The notes beneath the pieces are model-generated. The model worked only from the letters and a program-made list of their open reading frames with translations, did not search any database and was not told the DNA's origin. From Nocardia jiangxiensis NBRC 101359 (lineage in GTDB: Bacteria > Actinomycetota > Actinomycetes > Mycobacteriales > Mycobacteriaceae), in NCBI RefSeq assembly GCF_000308615.1, contig NZ_BAGB01000170.1:62001-126000 (forward strand): a DNA stretch of 64,000 bases, in the 5' to 3' direction. Numbering within the stretch: the stretch's first letter is position 1; the number at the start of each line of letters is the position of its first letter. A program made the position numbers and the translations under genes. Positions 61,727-64,000 of the stretch are shown here, in pieces.

Positions 61727-62125
61727 GTGACCGAGACCCGACTGCCGTTGCACTCCTGCTCGTACACCGAGCAGGTCTTCGGCCTGCTCGGCAAGCGCTG
61801 GACCGGACTGCTGGTCGACCTGCTTCTCCAGCGACCGGCAAGATTCAACGAATTGCACGCCGCGCTGCCCACCCTGTCCAAGCGCGTCCTGAGCGAGCGA
61901 CTCACCGAACTCCAGAACGCCGCACTGGTCGAGCGTGAGGTGAATCCCGGGCCGCCGATCACGGCGACCTATCGGCTCACCGAACGTGGTCGTGCGCTCG
62001 GCCCGGCGATGGATGCGTTACGGGTGTGGGCCGGTGCGCCCGTCGACGAACAGGGGCGCCTGATCCCGCCGGGGGCAGGCACAGACGACACCGCCGAGCG
62101 GGACCGCCCCGCTGCGGTGGAGTAG
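61727..62125 (+). CDS. HxlR-family regulator
   Basis: 132 residues from GTG 61727; ATG 61694 is an alternative, and both lie too close to their G-rich sites. Winged helix with CSYTEQVFGLLGKRWTGLLVDLL, FNELHAALPTLSKRVLSERLTEL, and AALVEREVNPGPP. The early Cys is the redox-type Cys of HxlR/YodB proteins. Divergent from the amidohydrolase gene; likely controls it, perhaps in response to an electrophile or substrate. Confidence 0.85.
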   Translation: MTETRLPLHSCSYTEQVFGLLGKRWTGLLVDLLLQRPARFNELHAALPTLSKRVLSERLTELQNAALVEREVNPGPPITATYRLTERGRALGPAMDALRVWAGAPVDEQGRLIPPGAGTDDTAERDRPAAVE

Positions 62126-62149
62126 ATCTCAGCCACGTGCTGGTCGCAG

Positions 62150-63553
62150 TTACTTTCGCGCCGAACGCCGTGCCCGGGCCAGCCTGCCGTGCAGAGACTG
62201 CTCGATCGCGGCGGCGCGGGCGGATTCCTTGCCGTAGAGCAGGCCGTAGGTGAAGCCGTTGCCGCCGGAGAGGTGGGCCTGGATGCCGAGCGTGCGCAGT
62301 TCGCCGCGCGCGACAACGGCATCGTGGTGGTCGCCGAGTAGTTTCTGGAGCTTCTTCATCCGCCGGGCGTCCTTCCGGTGACCGGTCGCCTCCGCCGCGT
62401 ACCGGCTGCGTTTCGCCGCCTTGCGTACCTCGTGCAGACCGCGATCGGTGCCGAGGCTGTCGACCCTGCCGAAGGCGCGCTCGACGCGGCGGTGCGTCTT
62501 GCGCAGTGCCTTCGCTTCTCGTTTGCTGCTCATCGGCAGTGAATCGACGTCCTCGAGACTGTTCAGCAGCGTGAAGTAGCGCTCGCTGTGCAAGGCATCT
62601 ATGACGTGATCGCGGGCAGTGGCGCGACGACGGGCGAATGTCCGGGTGAGCTCTCGGCGCACATCGCCGAGCACCAATTCGTCCGGCAACGCGTCGAGCT
62701 GGTCGACGAGATGCCCCTGTAAGACGTCGATATCCCGCGCCTCGCCCAAAACCCCTGCCAGCCACTTCAATTCGTCACGCAGCGGTCGAGATCCCCCGAA
62801 CGCCTGCAGCACGCTGCGCAGTCGGCGACCGGCCACTCGCATCTGGTGCACCGAGTCGGGGGCTTGCCGGCGGACTCGCGTGTCCTGCCTGATCATCTCG
62901 TCCAGTTGCGTACGGAAGTATCGGGAGACCGCGCGCTTCGGCAACGGCCGAGGGGTGATGCGGTCGCCGAGCACGTGTAACAGCTTCGGTGGGCTGTCCA
63001 GCGGTTTCCCGAGCCTGGTCTCGACGGCGTCGAATACGGTCCGGTCGCCACCGACCAATTCGACCTCCGCCTCCTGCCACGCCTGGACGGTCGAGGACCG
63101 GCCGAGCGTCTGGGCCGACACCTCGTCGGCGACGACCTCCGCGGACACGTCATCCCGGACGTCCAGCAGACGCCACTGCCGCCGTTTGGTCCGGATGTGC
63201 GCGACCGGTGTCAGCGGCTCGCCCCTGGCGATCCCCTCTACGACCTCGGCCAGCTCGCGCGGCACGCCCGCGGCCGCGTCGCCGGGCGGCATGCGGATCT
63301 CCTCCCGGCTGTCGCTGTTCTGCGCAGACGGCAGCTTCAAATGCCAGCCCGCATCGGCGCCACCGGTCCTGCGACGCAGCGTGATACCTCTGGCGGCCAG
63401 CCTGAGGTCGGCCGTGTCGTAGTAGACGGCATCGAGCAGCTGCTGCTCCGGGGTCGGGTCGAGTGTCATCCCCGCAATGCCATCGAGCGCCGCGCCACCC
63501 GTGTCGGGCAACCGGTATTTGCGTTCCGTCTCTTTCGCTCGAGTGACCACCAT
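62150..63553 (-). CDS. CYTH-CHAD domain protein
   Basis: 467 residues from ATG 63553. An N-terminal CYTH (triphosphate tunnel) domain with ETERKYRLP, LDAVYYDT and alternating charged strands is followed by a CHAD domain from about residue 215 (VHQMRVAGRRLRSVLQAF, LHEVRKAAKRSRYA) rich in His and Arg that binds polyphosphate. Known members act in polyphosphate/triphosphate handling. It stops 24 bases after the HxlR stop on the other strand. Confidence 0.88.
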   Translation of the reverse strand: MVVTRAKETERKYRLPDTGGAALDGIAGMTLDPTPEQQLLDAVYYDTADLRLAARGITLRRRTGGADAGWHLKLPSAQNSDSREEIRMPPGDAAAGVPRELAEVVEGIARGEPLTPVAHIRTKRRQWRLLDVRDDVSAEVVADEVSAQTLGRSSTVQAWQEAEVELVGGDRTVFDAVETRLGKPLDSPPKLLHVLGDRITPRPLPKRAVSRYFRTQLDEMIRQDTRVRRQAPDSVHQMRVAGRRLRSVLQAFGGSRPLRDELKWLAGVLGEARDIDVLQGHLVDQLDALPDELVLGDVRRELTRTFARRRATARDHVIDALHSERYFTLLNSLEDVDSLPMSSKREAKALRKTHRRVERAFGRVDSLGTDRGLHEVRKAAKRSRYAAEATGHRKDARRMKKLQKLLGDHHDAVVARGELRTLGIQAHLSGGNGFTYGLLYGKESARAAAIEQSLHGRLARARRSARK

Positions 63554-63603
63554 GTCGGTCGGATACCACGAAGTTCGGCCGCCAATCGCAGCTCGAACGA
63601 TAC

Positions 63604-64000
63604 TTATCCGCCGAAGCCGATCAGCCCGTCGGCGAGTGTGCCGATCTGCAGGGCTTCCAGCGCCTGCCGACGCGTATCGGGGCAGTTCTGCGTCGTGATG
63701 CGGTCCACGATCGTGCGATCCGCGATCACCTGTGTGTTGAGCCCGCCGTTGCGGGCGGCCCAATCGTGCACGATGAAATTGAAGTCCGCCTTGCGGACCG
63801 TGGGTCCCTGATTGCGCCACTCGCCGATCTTCGGAGAGATCATGTCGCACAACTGCTTTGCCGCCTCCGGAGTCACCCGGTCGGGGCGCGGGATATCCGC
63901 TGTCGCGGACGGGGAGACGAAGGTGATGGTGATGCCCGAGTGCGAGGTCGGTGTCGTGGGCAGCGGACCGGCGCCGTCGGTGCAGCCGGTCACCGCGGCC
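63604..64000 (-). CDS. Lipoprotein, partial at window edge
   Basis: The visible C-terminal part has a lipobox-like VTGC at its N-terminal edge, followed by a Pro/Thr-rich spacer (PLPTTPTSHSG) and a domain with Cys residues in LCDMIS and QNCPDT that could pair. The frame stays open to base 64000, so the signal peptide lies beyond the window. It reads as a small secreted lipoprotein of the actinobacterial type. Function unknown. Confidence 0.7.
   Translation of the reverse strand, partial: AAVTGCTDGAGPLPTTPTSHSGITITFVSPSATADIPRPDRVTPEAAKQLCDMISPKIGEWRNQGPTVRKADFNFIVHDWAARNGGLNTQVIADRTIVDRITTQNCPDTRRQALEALQIGTLADGLIGFGG

Overview
The window is GC-rich actinobacterial DNA. A mycofactocin cluster, many TetR regulators, acyl-CoA metabolism genes, a carboxylic acid reductase, a PE-PPE-domain protein and an IdeR-like iron box all point to a mycolic-acid-containing actinomycete. 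Nocardia or a close relative is the best guess, inferred from gene content only. Genes are dense, often in operons with 4-base ATGA/GTGA overlaps, and most operons have a divergent regulator. No rRNA, tRNA, CRISPR array, prophage or intact insertion sequence was recognised by eye.

Layout. 1-5.4 kb: 5'-truncated HelD-type ATPase, a P450 with a divergent TetR, an Rsm22-like protein and a small unknown ORF. 5.4-11.8 kb: mycofactocin cluster on the minus strand (mftA-mftB-mftC-mftD-mftE-SDR-mftF) with mftR divergent; the 41-residue precursor MftA is intact and ends in the VY core. 11.8-14.2 kb: decayed zone with a TnpB N-terminal remnant, a DapB-like dehydrogenase and broken SDR and luciferase-like fragments. 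14.2-24.5 kb: phosphotransferase; a Baeyer-Villiger-like FMO/hydrolase/SDR operon under a TetR with a striking nested palindrome; an aromatic-hydroxylase-type flavoprotein with its TetR; an acyl-CoA dehydrogenase with its TetR; and a four-repeat membrane protein.

24.9-30.2 kb: a GntR-controlled importer, FMN monooxygenase and OsmC operon, probably for organosulfur use. 30.3-33.9 kb: carboxylic acid reductase. 34.1-44.6 kb: a leucine catabolism block (TetR; carboxylase beta and alpha subunits, acyl-CoA dehydrogenase, MaoC hydratase, CitE-like lyase), then an IclR regulator and CoA-transferase A/B plus thiolase. Together these can take isovaleryl-CoA through HMG-CoA to acetoacetate and then acetyl-CoA. 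44.9-47.7 kb: rearranged zone with an N-terminally truncated aldehyde dehydrogenase, a RidA protein, an amidohydrolase fragment and an intact amidohydrolase.

47.8-64 kb: an unknown coiled-coil membrane protein, a PIG-L deacetylase, an ECF sigma factor with a SnoaL-like tail, a DinB-type enzyme, and a peptide/metal-type ABC operon behind an IdeR-like box. These are followed by a Nudix hydrolase, an SDR, a luciferase-like oxidoreductase, a PE-PPE hydrolase, an amidohydrolase with a divergent HxlR regulator, a CYTH-CHAD protein and a lipoprotein that runs off the window.
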